Shown here one piece after another: positions 32,716 through 45,650 of a stretch of 64,000 nt of DNA (position 1 is the first letter of the stretch; the number at the start of each line of letters is the position of its first letter). The notes beneath the pieces are model-generated. The model was not told where the DNA came from, searched no databases, and saw only the letters and a program-made list of their open reading frames with translations. The translations under genes were made by a program, and so were the position numbers. Origin of the DNA: Heritiera littoralis (Eukaryota > Streptophyta > Magnoliopsida > Malvales > Malvaceae); the NCBI GenBank assembly GCA_031772115.1, contig JAPDPK010000048.1, forward strand, positions 1,989,001 to 2,053,000. The letters are read 5' to 3'.

Positions 32716-35467
32716 TCATTTTTCTGGATCAAAATCACAATTGTTTGATAGATTGGAACCCTCAATATACTCAAGCGTTTCTTGATCGCAATTATTGATC
32801 CGTCCATCTCTGCTTAATTCTCGATCATGTAGCGAAGGCAATATACTAATTTCGTAACAAAGTCTAAAGCTTCTATCGTATGCGTGATTCCACTCGGACA
32901 TGAACTCATTGACCTAACTCAAAAGTTGAAGTGTTGATGAAGAACAGAAAGAAACAGATTTATTTAACTTATTTCATTAAACAAACCTGATCATGGGAGA
33001 GTTTGCTTAGAGCTGCAACATCTTTCTTTCTAGCAAGCTCTCTAGCGTTGCTCATCAGTGAAAGATATTCCTGATACCTACCATTCTGAATTAACAAAGA
33101 AGCATGGAAGGAAGTTTAAGGACGACGACATTTTTTAAAATTATTAAATAAAGTAATATCTTCACGCAATGCATTGAAAATTATAAATAAAATTGTCAAA
33201 TATTACATTCAATACAAAACAAGCAAATACGAATGTTTTAACAACACTCGTTGCAGAATTCACATTTAAAAAGGTCGCTACTTCACTGTTATCTATAATG
33301 GTTCTAATGAAGTAGACATTTTTATAAATATGGTTTTTGCCACAAATTGTAAATTGTTGGGTGCTATCCTATATAATTGTTGACTGCTATCAGATCTTCT
33401 CATCCAAAGACTAGCTTAAAGGGTTGAAGTTTTTTCTTAGTCCCAATTTTTCACAACCGATGTGAAAAATCCAATAATCTATCCCATTTCTCTGCCTAGA
33501 ATAGAGGAAGAGATATTAGTAATTTGAACTCTAATACTAATGTTGGATGTTGTTGGGTATTCTTAAAATCAAAAGCTAACTCAAAAAAAATGAGGTTTTT
33601 ACTATACTTATAAACACACACAATCCTTTCCATAACGGACGTGAAAACTCCAACAATAATATTAAGTAATTCTTCTTATTTCATATGTTTTGTGTTATTC
33701 ATTTTATAATTTAAATTCGAGACCTTCAAGATAAAATTTTAAATTTTAACGGTTAAGATGTTATCTTTAACATTTTTGAAAACCATTGTCTTTAGAAACC
33801 CTAACTGTGTAAAACATTCGTACCATTGTCCTGACGACAACCTAATTAAAATGGGAAAAATATATAATTGAAGCAATCGAGCGAATGTAGTTAATTATGT
33901 AAAACATTATTCGTACCATCTCACCGAACTGTTGCCTCACTTTCCGAATGCGTTTTTGGGCTGCATCCTTTTCCTTCCATATTCTTCATCGCTGATTCCT
34001 ATAAGCTAATGTCTCTTCGTTCATAGCCTTAAGATCTTTCCGTAAACGCTTATCTGCTGCCATCACTTCACGTTCCTCCCGTCTTAATTCCACTGCTATT
34101 TTATTTACAAGCTACATCACAAATATAAGTAATATACATGAAAGAGTTAAGCCTTCAAGTTTAATTAGTAGGAGTTTAAATTTACTTTGATTTGCTCTTG
34201 TATGGCCTGTCTCACAGTCAAGGGGTTCCAAATCTTGCCTTGCTTAGCATAATCAGCCAAGGCTTTCTCCTTTCTCTCTTCAATCTGCTTCATCTTTTCA
34301 ATCATCTGGTTATACCTGGCTTTGTCTATATTCCTACTGTCACTATACCACCAAATCTGCCATAGGAAACCCATTGTCAGTAAAAGAAGAAGAATTAGGA
34401 AAAAGACATGCATTAAGTTAAAATCATTGAGTCTGCAGTTATTATCTCTTACATATTCTTGAAATGATGCCCTTGGCCTTGGGTCAAGATCACTGAGGCT
34501 TTCTTGGCTTCTAGCTATCTCTCTTAAGACCTGCTTTTCTGTTGCCAGATTACAAGTCCCATGTAACATCCAGCTCTGAAAGTCCTGCAAAAGAAACAAA
34601 ACTTTAATGCTTGATTGACTTTTTTAGGGTAGATTTAACAATTATAGAAATAATACAATGACACGATACAAAAATGACATAAAAAAACACAAAAATGATG
34701 CAAACTAAGATTTGAAAAAAAAAAAGTATATGAATTTAACAAAAGTGATGGCCGAAAAAAGTGGGCAAATTTTAAATAAATTGTGTTTGATATATTAAAA
34801 TGAAATTTGACATGAAACTTTCATGTTTTACATGACACGAATATAATTTGATACAATATAAACACGAATATATATACACAATTTGTCAGAATGGTTAAAG
34901 GTGCAACTTACCTGAGTATTATGTCCTGTTGAGAAGACAGACTTGTTAGATCCTCCTTTGTGTGCAACCTTGGCGAAATTCAGCTTATCCAAAACTAGTT
35001 GCAGAGAATCCAACATAATATTTTGCCACTCCAATCCATATGAAATGCTTGGTGCACGGTGGCTTAGCTCGTTAAGTTGTGAGCATACATCCATCAAATT
35101 TGACTGTCCACAAAAGTGTAATGCAGAATTAATTTATATACAATTCTTTAACGTTAATTAACAATGACACTAGTTAAGATTAGTTAAAATATTGTTTATG
35201 GTGCTATTTTTGTATCATAAGATCATAAAAAAAAATCACGAATCGATGATTGCTCTTGATACATACCAATGAAATTTTGCGTTCTTTGCGAAGTCGAGCT
35301 CTTTTTTGATCCAATTTTTCAGTCAGATTTTCAGCCTCTGAGATTTTTGATGTTTCGTCTGGGTCTTTATAGGGCCAAAACTTGACGAAATAGAATTGAT
35401 GAACCTTTTTAGAAGCACCAACTTCATCCATCTTTATCGAATCAGCTTCCAAGCAATCCGTTGGCAT
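32716..35467 (-). pseudogene. Proton pump-interactor-like gene B (premature TGA in exon 5)
   Basis: Tandem paralogue of gene A, same strand. Exons: 35267-35467, 34912-35103, 34453-34584, 34186-34356, 33917-34111, 32987-33085 and 32716-32913, all phase 0 with GT-AG ends, 395 codons including the extra one. Motifs: VHQFYFVKFWPYKDPDE (exon 1), MLHGTCNLATEKQVLREIA (exon 3), ARELARKKDVAALSKLSHDQ (exon 6), MSEWNHAYDRSF (exon 7). Exon 5 has the same length as gene A exon 4 (65 codons), but its codon 42 is TGA (33986-33988); coding-like sequence in the same frame continues to the exon end. Truncation would remove the conserved C-terminal segments. ATG at 35467 gives MPTDCLEADS. Confidence 0.85.
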
Positions 35468-36579
35468 GATTTTCTGCCTATATTTTGTTACAATACAATG
35501 TAAAATCACTTATCATTTCCTTCTGAAGTTAGGAAACACGAAGATAAGAAATTGATAATGCAGACTTTCAGAATGAACTAAGAACATAAGAAAACAAAAC
35601 GAGATGGATGCAAAATTTAATACGTTTCTGCTTAAAAATCTCTGCAGCTTGTTATGTTATAATATCATAGGGAAAAAGGAAAATGCTCGTAATAAATATG
35701 AAAATAGGCGTTATAAATAAAGTCTGAAATAGAATTTGATTGTTACCTTGGATGTAATATGGCCCTTCAAACGTAAGAAAAATGATGGCTAAATGCAATT
35801 ATATAAGTTGAGTATATATGGGAAATAGATAAGATGAATAAAGAATTACCGTCAAGGTTAAGGGTTTCAACCCGAAGCCTTGCACCCTACTCCAAGTCAT
35901 GAGTCAACTCTTTGGCCAGCTACTTGTCAGAACATTTTCTTTAATCGATTCGTTTTTATTTCTTTAAATATTTTCTCTTTTCCTTTTAATTTAATTAAAT
36001 CATGTGTGTGAAATGACGATCAATTCGCGGGCATTGAAAGAACAAAAATACACATACCAAGTTCAAATAATGAATCCAAATAAATAAACTCTTCGCGTAG
36101 AGATGAAACCGTTAAAATTTGAGAGTTCCAAAAACTTTTGGGTTATTCACCGGAAGGGAAGAAATCGTTATTAGTAAGTTTATGAAAACTGAAAGAGGGA
36201 ATAGAGTTGATGATTGATTTACCACATTTTTTTTTACAGTATTCCTTAACCTTGATCCTTTTTTCATTACTCATAGTATTTACTCTCCTAATCAGAGAGT
36301 CCACAGGTCTAATATAAGTTAACTATTTAGATTAATTTCATTGTCAAAGGCTATTAAAAATTAAACATGCAATTCTGAATAGAGAAAGGGACTAAGCTCT
36401 TTGAATCAAAGCATCTGCCACTTACTTCAACAGGTCGAACAGATACACAAATACAAAAGCTTTCACATTTTCACTCAAGTAAGGCTGAACATTTCAAAAA
36501 TCCTCATGATCCTACAAACAAATTGATATGAAAAGCAACAACTTGTAGATGACATTGATTCTTAGATGCAGTTGCAATG
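35468..36579. other. Intergenic DNA between PPI-like gene B and LSM6
   Basis: Promoter region of gene B and 3' flank of LSM6. Nothing else was seen. Confidence 0.5.
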
Positions 36580-37856
36580 CTAAGCCCCATCTGCTAATGT
36601 CCTCTTCGATGTGCTGATATAAAGTACTGCATAAGCGAAACGAATTTCATCACCATTGCCAGAAAAAATGAATAAATAGCAAAAATGAAAAATTATGTTT
36701 ATCTAAGAAAAATTACCATTATTTCCACGAATGAAAGCATCACCATATTTGTTTTTCAACTGTCCATTGACATACTCTTCAGTTTGCTCCATAGCTATAT
36801 TCATGTATCCATCTAGGCAAGCTAGAATACCTGCAAATGAGGGGGGGAATTAAGGACATAAACTCCAGGAAAGCAACAACAGACCAAGAATTCAAATTTG
36901 AATTTTGGCTCCCTTGCTATAGAGAAAAGGCAAGGGCACAAAGCTTATATATTCCAGAAAGAAATTTTTGTAATATACAATATGCACACTATCTCAGTAT
37001 TGATGCGCAGGTGTCTAAGATATCTTTGGAGAAAATTTACTAAATCTCTACCAGATAACTATCAGCATGCAGGAAAAAATAAAACCATGCTATTCATGAT
37101 ATCTTTACATATCTTATGATAGAGGAAAATACTGGTGGATAGAAAAAATAAAATAAAATGAGAATGATAATGATAATGACAGTTACAACGTAAATATCTC
37201 CCTTGTATATTCATTCTGAGTATTAACTCTCTCAGTGATGCTGTAATTGGCAAACAACAGCAAGGTGCGCCAAATGATTTATCCCATGCATATAACAATA
37301 CAATATGTTACACAACAAGTACTTAATGGATTCCAAACATTTTCATTGAACAATATGCAAATGACAGTGGTAATCTCCACACAAGATATTTAAACTAACC
37401 ATCCTCAATCACCCTCCAGCATACTTGAGAAAGTAACTGGTATTCGATTCTCTTTCCTGTGAGATTGAGCTAAATTCTACACGTGCATGAAATAGAAAGA
37501 GAGATTTCATAAAAAAAGCCAGAGAAAAACCGCTAAAACAAGTTGTCAATGCATATTATTTTGTATCTCCAAGAACAGACAATATGAAGATGTTCTATTG
37601 TTAACTTAATTCAGCATGTTAACAATGACAAGCAAACCTCAAAATCCAAAAATTAAAAAATAAATCTAAAAGAAAAATGGAACAGAAGCATACATATATG
37701 AAACAATAATAAAGTGAAAGCGCGGATAAAGATAGACTAACCTCTATAATCAACACCAGAATTCAGTTTGACAACAACTGGTCGCCCACGAATTGATTTG
37801 AGGAAATCTGCAGGTGTTTTCGTAGTTGTTGAACCTTTCTCTCCTGCTCCACTCAT
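36580..37856 (-). CDS. LSM6: U6 snRNA-associated Sm-like protein LSm6
   Basis: Subunit of the heteroheptameric LSm rings: LSm2-8 binds the U6 snRNA 3' end in the nucleus, and LSm1-7 promotes decapping in the cytoplasm. Exons 37742-37856, 36717-36830 and 36580-36626 total 276 bases, giving 91 codons plus TAG, the usual LSm6 length. The N-terminus reads MSGAGEKGSTTTKTPADFLK. Sm1 motif: SGVDYRGILACLDGYMNIAM. Sm2 motif: KNKYGDAFIRGNNVLYIST. All junctions are GT-AG, and codons are split after the first base at both. A leader exon ending at 39019 (minus-strand GACAAG/GTAAGC), spliced to 37892, indicates a 5' UTR intron of about 1.1 kb. Confidence 0.95.
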
Positions 37857-37891
37857 CTTCCTTATCGTAATTCCACACGAAAAAGTACACC

Positions 37892-39130
37892 CCTGCAAAC
37901 TATAAGACAAATTAAACTTCTAGAATTATTAATTTGCCCACAATATATTCAAGTGAATAATCCTATGGAGGTAAATATAGGAGCTAGGAAGTAGACAACA
38001 GGAAGCCGTGCATTTTAGAGTAGCACATACGAAAATGAATATGAATATGTACATGTAATAAACCAAGCATGCTCATGAATCTAGATTAAAGAACATCATG
38101 ATTCAGCTTAAGCCGCTTCAAACAAAATTTCTTATTAAAAGGCTTTCTCTTCCATAACGAGACAATGATAACAAAAATAGTAAAACCAACTTCAACCTAG
38201 CAACTCCCTTGGGGAACACCTATTTCTAGCCCCACTACAATTTGCAGCTTTAGAGTATAATAGAAAAGTGAAATTCAAATTTCTATACCACCCTACAAAT
38301 AAAATGAAAGCAATGCCCAAAACATTTTAAGTCAGCAAAGACCTTCATACATATAACAACTAATCACCAATTGCTGCAAAACCTACACAAACAGGAAAAG
38401 GCAAGGCATTCCGTAGTCCATACTTAGTACCGGTTGGCAAAAAAAAAAAAAAGACCCTTTAAGCTGTGCTTTCTCATTTTTCTCTCCTCTCACAGCAACA
38501 TAGCACTTGGAATTCCCCACCCTATATCTTAAACACGAATGATAAACAAAAGCTAACATTTTCCATCAAAATCTTTAACAGGTAAATACTTTTCTAAATA
38601 AACATAAAACATCCCATAAATAAGAAAAATAAGGGCTACCCTAAAGTACAGCCCTTTAACTGAAAAGAACAAACTGCAGTCAAAGGGCTATGCAAAAATC
38701 TAAATACCAACCTTAAAAATCTATGCTTCTTTAATCCGTGAAAATTGAAAAGGTACCCATGAAATTGTCATCATTATGAAAACTCAAAACAGATTCATAG
38801 AAACAAATCGGTGAAATACATAGGTTATGCAAAATGGGTTTTCAAGCTAATTCACGTTGCAAAGATGTTATTACTTGAAATCGGCAAAAGCTTACTGAAC
38901 AGATAGCCAAACAAGAGAATATCAAGCTGACCCAACTATCCCATTGAAATTAAAAGAAACAAAAAAAATAGAGTAAAATAAAGTTTTGATACGAACCCAG
39001 GGAACGAGAACAGCTTACCTTGTCGAGTGTCTTGATCAGTCCGATTCGCTGAAAATTCACAAGAAAAATGCTCTGCGCTCCTCTCCTTGCTATTTCTAGT
39101 TGCTGGATTAAATTTCCGAAAACCCTAATG
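37892..39130 (-). promoter_or_regulatory. Leader exon and 5' UTR intron of LSM6
   Basis: The donor at 39018/39019 and the acceptor at 37892/37893 fit GT-AG. The leader exon is about 39019-39110. Inferred from splice-site quality and position. Confidence 0.6.
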
Positions 39131-39253
39131 AATTTCGTAAACTACAGTTTTGCCACACTTTTTTCTGTTATCTCGAAAAGCCCCTGAGTTTTTTTCGTTT
39201 ACTTAAATAGGCTCTACATTCTTATTACATTTAAATAAGTTTTTTTATTTTTA

Positions 39254-39636
39254 GGCTTAATAACCAAATAAGCCCTCAACCTTTAACCTAAAATGGAATT
39301 CAGCCATCAACGTTTTATTGCATGAAATTCAGTCCATAAACTTTTATTTCAGTGGAAATAGACCAAATCTGTTAAATGAACTAACTGCCGTTAGTTTTGC
39401 ATACGTGGCATGCCACGTGGCAGCTAACTAAGCTATCCACGTCAGCTGTCACGTATGCAAAACTAACGGCAGTTAGTGTCATTTAACAGATTTTGACTTA
39501 ATTGCATAATCGTAAAAGGTTGAGGGTTTATTTCCATTGAAATAAAAGTTTATGGACTGAATTTCATGCAATAAAACGTTAATGGCTGAATTCCATTTTA
39601 GGCTAAAGGTTAAGGGCTTATTTGGTTATTACGCCT
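39254..39636. mobile_element. Long-TIR foldback MITE, copy 1 (8-bp target duplication)
   Basis: About 383 bp, almost entirely inverted repeat. The arms read GGCTTAATAACCAAATAAGC inwards and CTAACTGCCGTTAGT near the centre, with a short GC-rich core around GGCATGCCACGTGGCAG. The direct repeat TATTTTTA is at 39246-39253 and 39637-39644. No reading frame. A close relative lies at 58708-59120. The 8-bp duplication suggests the hAT superfamily. Confidence 0.85.
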
Positions 39637-39644
39637 TATTTTTA

Positions 39645-40848
39645 TTAGAATAAACTCTTTATTTTTAATTTATATTTAAATAAACCTTTAATTTTTGTTT
39701 TGTCCCTAAATATATTTTTAACATAAATCAATGTTTTTGTTTGAAATAAAAATTTATTTTGATACAAATCAAAAGCTAAATATTTATTCGACTATAATAA
39801 AAATATTAAAAAATAATAAAATAAAATAAAATAGATCAAAGATTTCTTTGATATTTCAACTTTCTGTCTAGAAAAATAGAATTCAAACATATTTTTAACC
39901 AAAAAATTCACACATTCTCGAGTGAGTTATGAACAATCAAACATTTATACACTATATATTTGAAATTTGGGTCATACTATTACAATCAAGCTTGATCCGA
40001 GAATAATGAAATCTAATATTCAATTTTTTATTTTCATTTTTAATTCCTCTTTAATTCATCAATTTTTATTTATTTAATTTATTTGAGAAAAACATTATGC
40101 GTTTAAATTTTTTTAAACTCACTTTTTTTAAAAAATTTATCTATCATGCATATCATCAAAATTAATACTCAATTTACTTCTTTATTATAACTTTCTGATA
40201 TTTTGTATATGTAAAAATTATTAAATACTACCACATTTATACTACTTTTTACTACATAAATGAAATTAGTTACATTTGATGTCATAAATCAAGAAATAAT
40301 AAATCAATAGTTTTTTTAAATGTATTTTAAAATTTATTATTGAAAAAAACCCACAATAATAAATTCAAGTTGACTTGACAATTAACTAGCATATTGAAAA
40401 GGATCTATCATTTTCAAATAACTTAATTGATTCCAAAACCTTTTTTTCAGTAAAACAAGACCTTTTTTATATATATATATATAATATATTATATATATAT
40501 ATATATATATATCGCAAGATAAATAAATCAATTTCCAATATTTGGCCATATTTATTTATTTATTTTTAAGCATAAGGAGTTAAGGACAAGGCTAATAAAT
40601 TCATTTTATGGCAATTAGAAACTTAAATTAGTTTTCCCTTTGAAATGTTAATGAATTTTGTATTTTTTGTTTTCCTAGTTCTACCAAATCCAACCAGACA
40701 GAGCCCTCCTGAATAGGAAATCTTTGTGAAGTACCAAATGGAACTAGACACGGCAGCGACCAACGTGAAACTATCCTCCGGTTTTACAGGTTCCATGTTC
40801 TGATTCTGTTGAACTCAACAGCTTTGGTTTTTCTCAGATTCTGAAGCC
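39645..40848. other. Intergenic DNA with AT microsatellite
   Basis: AT-rich with no gene. A TA dinucleotide run is at about 40469-40512. The final 150 bases are the promoter and leader of the thioesterase gene. Confidence 0.6.
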
Positions 40849-43800
40849 ATGAACCCATTGAAAAGACCACTTTCTCACCCTTTCTTCAGATTTAACAACT
40901 ACAGGTCTTCTCTCCAATCCTCAGTAAAGAATACTCGTCAAACGAATGAAACAATCAGTTCACAAAATCCTATTTTGAATGCTAAGTTTTCTGACCCAAC
41001 CATGCCAGTTTTCACTGCAAATCCATCTCCATTCTCAAGGTTAAATACCCACTTCTCAAATTCATTGAAACTACCAAACCTGACTTCCAAGACTCAAACT
41101 TTTCCACAAATCAGGACCTTTTGTATTAAGAAAACAAGCCCAAATGCTGAACTTTCTGCTTCAAATGATATCCCAGTTGTTTCCACTGTTGGTCCACCAA
41201 TTCAGAGCTCTCAGCCTATTGATGCAGGGTCTTCAATGAGGAAACCAATCAGTTTATGGCCTGGAATGTACCATTCTCCTGTGACAAATGCTTTATGGGA
41301 AGCAAGATCGAGCATGTTTGAGAAAAGTGCTGATGACAAGCAAGATTCACAAAGTGAATTAGTTGCAAAAACCCCATCAAAGAGCAGGACTAGTATTGTT
41401 TATAAGTTTTCTTCTGATTATATACTTAGGGAGCAGTATAGGAATCCTTGGGATGAGATGAGGATGGGGAAATTGCTTGAGGATCTTGATGCTCTCGCTG
41501 GAACCATCTCATATAAGGTACTATTAAGAGTTTTCAAATCTTTTGATGGCTAATATTTATTCTTATTCTGTTTATACTAAAGCTTATTTGAGTTTAGAGA
41601 GTTGATAATGCTGAAATATATGCAATCTCTGACTTGGTTCAGTGGTGACAGGTTCTCTGTTTTGATATAACTGATAACCAAATTTCTAACTTTCTGAAAT
41701 TTGTTTGTTTGCTTTGGACCAGCATTGTCGAAATGATGATGGTGCAACAAGGCCTATATTATTGGTTACTGCTTCTGTTGACAAGATGGTTCTGAAGAAA
41801 CCAATCCATGTTGACTTTGATCTGAAAATATCCGGTGCAGTTACATGGGTTGGGAGGTCATCTATGGAGATTCAGCTGGAAGTAACTCAATCCACACAAG
41901 GTAGTGCAGAATAAAGTCTAGTTCATTTTTTTTTCCTCCTTTCTTATATGTATGTGGCAGGCTGCAGATAATTTTCATTTTGGTTGTTTCTGAATATGAG
42001 AAAATGGAACTGCAGAAGCAATGTTTAGAAATAGCTTATTTTTATTTTTAGTTGAGTTTGCAGCTAGGTTGACTGGATTGCTGTTCTGGTATACTGATAA
42101 TCTAGAAGTTGTTGGAGTTTGAAAGTTGCCTTTCACATCATTTATCAAATCTTGGTGCTGCTTGTACACTGCACACTTGATGTGGTGATAAAGTTCTTTC
42201 TTCCTGGTTGTAGATGCATGATTTTGGTCTTTTTCAATCATCCTTGTCCGCATCATGTAGTTGTTGCTCGAAGGTATTGTGAGAATGACCCCAAAGATGC
42301 ATACTGGTAAAACTTTTTAACAAATTGCATTAAACATGCTGATAATAGATCCTGTTCCAAGCAAGGAATGAGCTGGACTGATGTGCTCAAGAGCATTTTG
42401 GAGTGGGCGGATTAATAGTTTTGCATGAATTTTAGCTACTGCACTAATTTAAATTTTTTGAGGGATATATGGTCATGCCTTTTCATTCTGCCCGTTCCGG
42501 CATACAAACCCAACGAATTCCCATTTTGCAATGACAAATAGCAGCTCAATTATATCACTTACTCTTGAATGTTATTTCTTTCAAAGATGTTCTGTTCCTC
42601 TCAACTCCAAAGCTATTATTTCTTATATCAATGTTTTTTGTATACCTTGCTGCTGCCTGAAGTAGGTTTTCGTTCACAAGTAGTTTCTGGTGATTTTTGG
42701 GTTTCTGTGTCTGTATGTGTCTGAAACAAAAATGAACAAACAAGTAAGACATAAAACCTCTTAAAAACTTGCTGGTTCAATATAATCCCTTGCCATGATT
42801 TTTTTTGGGACTTGATAACGTACTTAATTTAAATTTTGTCTATATCTTAAGTTTCTTTGGAGTTTAGAAGTTACATCTGTTCTTCTTTGCTATGTTCTAA
42901 TGGAAAATTTTGTTTCATAGATTCTCCGAATCCCTCTGATTCAGTTGCTCTTGTGGCAAACTTCACATTCGTGGCCCGTGACTCCAAGACTGGAAAATCA
43001 GCTCCCATTAACCAGATCTTGCCTGAGACTGAACATGAAAAATTGCTGTGGAAACAAGCACAAGAGAGGAACAAAATGAGAAAGCAGAAGAGAGCAGAAC
43101 AAAAGGAGGGTGTTGATAAAGATGAAGACAGACTTAATGCATTGTTGGCTGAAGGCCGGGTTTTCTGCGACATGCCAGCGTTGGCAGACAGAGATAGCAT
43201 TCTTATAAGAGATACTTGCCATGAGAATTCTTTGATGTGCCAACCACAGCAAAGGAATATTCATGGTCGAATTTTTGGGGGATTTTTGATGCGGAAAGCA
43301 TTTGAACTGGCCTTTTCAAATGCTTATGCCTTTGCCGGTGCAACACCCTATTTTTTGGAAGTTGATCATATCGACTTTTTTAAACCTGTAAGTAGCTAGT
43401 ACTATTAAGTAAGGTCTAAATAAAACTATGCAGTAACTCATCTTGACAGCACATTCAGTGGACATTTTGTCCCCTAGATCTTGATAGCTTGTCAGATATA
43501 GGGAGAGGACCTCACTTTGTGCACAAGGATCATTAATGTTGTGAATAGTGGTTATGTTGGTGACGTAGCTGAAGTTTGAGGTAAGAGTTACCCATGGTAA
43601 GATGGAAGGATATTTCTCAGACCGGCTGCGGGAAACTTCCTTTTTCAAGTTTAAGGTTGAAACTGTTAAAGAAATAGTTGAAACTTTCAGAAGAACTCAT
43701 ACAAGCAGTTGCTTATATGTGCATTTGAGCAAAGGGGGAAGAGAGCGCTTGAGAGCTTTTGTTGATGTATACCCTACCAAGTGATCCATTTCGCAGAAAG

Positions 43801-44693
43801 CTGTGCTGAAATTTAATTTGCAAGTTTCACATTAGTTTTACTTGTGCATTTGAAATGATAAAGGAAACAACAAGCTTTTTCATGACTTTGTTTGGCTGAT
43901 GATGCAGGTGGATGTCGGAAATTTCGTTCGTCTCAAGTCTTGTGTTTTGTATACAGAACTTGAGAATCCTATGAAACCTCTGATAAATGTGGAAGTTGTA
44001 GCTCATGTCACAATGCCTGAGTTAAGGTCCAGTGAGGTGAGTATCTGAATTAAACCATACAAGAACGAAAGGACAAGTGTAATAATTGTTAACTAGGCTG
44101 AGAATGCCATCCTTCCTACTTAAATGCAGTTTCACTCTCTAGATGTCACAGCAGATTAGATCTCAAATGGGTTTTTTTTTATAATTAGGGGATAGCCTGA
44201 TAGGGTTTGAACCCAAACTTTATAGCATGTCGCAACTTTTTTTTAATCACTTGACAAAGACTAAAACGGTAGGATCAATATGATGAGAAATCATTAGATA
44301 CATGTTTGTGCATATACATACACAATATGATAGGAATATAGCAGTGAAGAAAGTTCTATATCGAAATGATTCTGCATATGCATGCACATAGATCATCTTA
44401 AATGCTCCAAAGGGCCATTGAAAACATCAAAAACCAGTGGCTAAATGCTTAATGATCTCCTTCCAAGTTACGTGTCCTCTCATGCCAGTTCTTTAATTTG
44501 CTGAGATTGGATGCTGCATTCATCTTCTGTAAATATTGTGCAATTTGCATAGGTATCCAACATATTCTACTTCACATTTACCGTCCGCCCGGAGGCCATG
44601 AAAGAGGGATTGAGGATTCGAAATGTTGTTCCAGCCACTGAAGAGGAAGCACGACGGGTGCTTGAACGTATGGATGCTGAGAGCTCCGACTAG
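40849..44693 (+). CDS. Acyl-CoA thioesterase, ACOT9-like double hotdog
   Basis: Hydrolyses acyl-CoA to free acid and CoA, probably in mitochondria or plastids. Exons 40849-41517, 41723-41900, 42921-43387, 43908-44036 and 44553-44693 sum to 1584 bases, 527 codons plus TAG, with GT-AG borders and consistent phases. The first roughly 130 residues are Ser/Asn/Pro-rich, basic and poorly conserved, as expected of an organelle transit peptide. Hotdog 1 spans about residues 140-335 (RPILLVTASVDKMVLKKPIH, then ALVANFTFVARDSKTGK). Hotdog 2 spans about 400-500 (NIHGRIFGGFLMRKAFELAF, FLEVDHIDFFKPVDVGNFVR, FYFTFTVRPEA). The conserved HGRIFGGFLMR segment is intact. A charged linker (KQAQERNKMRKQKRAEQKEG) joins the domains. 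The substrate cannot be read from sequence. Confidence 0.92.
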
Positions 44694-44699
44694 GGACAA

Positions 44700-45650
44700 C
44701 AATGGAGACTCTAGAGGACTGAATGACATAAACCTCTTGTTTTAGAATCTTTCTGTATCTAAAATCCAAAGTTGACAAATAAATCCATTTGAGGCTTGGA
44801 AATACAAAAGAAAGAAACTTTCTCATCGGCAAGATGCAGTGATGGAATTATTTCCATCTTAGTAGCCCACAAGCAGATAAGAATAACTGCCTGGAAATGC
44901 AAGATTAGTCTATCTGTGAGCTCTGGTACACAAAAACCTGATACTTTCAAACACGGTATGAAAATTTACAAATTAAAATTATTAAAAATTATATATGATT
45001 ATAATAAATTTATATTTATTATGTCAATATAAATTGTTAATACAATTTTCATATTTTATACAATATGATCGCGAGAACAAATTGTATATCAACCGTGATC
45101 AATCATTGCCCTCTCACTCTCTACATATTAAAAGAGTGCCAGACCAAACCAAGACCGTCCACAGCCCCCTCAGCCACAAGAAGAAACTGGCATCCCTATC
45201 ATTGATTTGATTGGACAATGTCTTCAGTTCACTCACCACAATATATTTCTAATTCTAGTACTTAAAAGTAATTCAGTGATGTCTTAAAAAAACACAACAA
45301 ACCCATCACTCCAATTCTATCATTGGACATAAACTTCAATTTAGAGTCACTAATTTATTTACAAGATAGATCAAACTTCTTTAGCTATACTACTTTATTT
45401 CCTCCTGTATATTACAGCAAAACAACTTCCAACATCCTGTAAGTCATATATTCAAGTACAAATCTAGCAAAAAGAGATTACATGATATATGTCGAGATTT
45501 ACTCACAAGTACATTTTTGCATTGTCTGCTGCATTCTGAAATGGTACCGGGTTAGACATACGATTTCATGGAGCAGGAACTATGAATCTATGATGAATAT
45601 GTTGAGATTTACCCACAGGCACATGTGCAGATTTGAGACATTGATTGGAA
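44700..45650. other. Convergent intergenic region between thioesterase and formin genes
   Basis: 3' UTRs of the two converging genes. Nothing else was seen. Confidence 0.5.

Noticed and set aside
44180..44240. B-box-like GGTTTGAACCC inside a thioesterase intron
   Set aside because: No matching A box, poly(A) tail or target duplication; the word is a simple palindrome.
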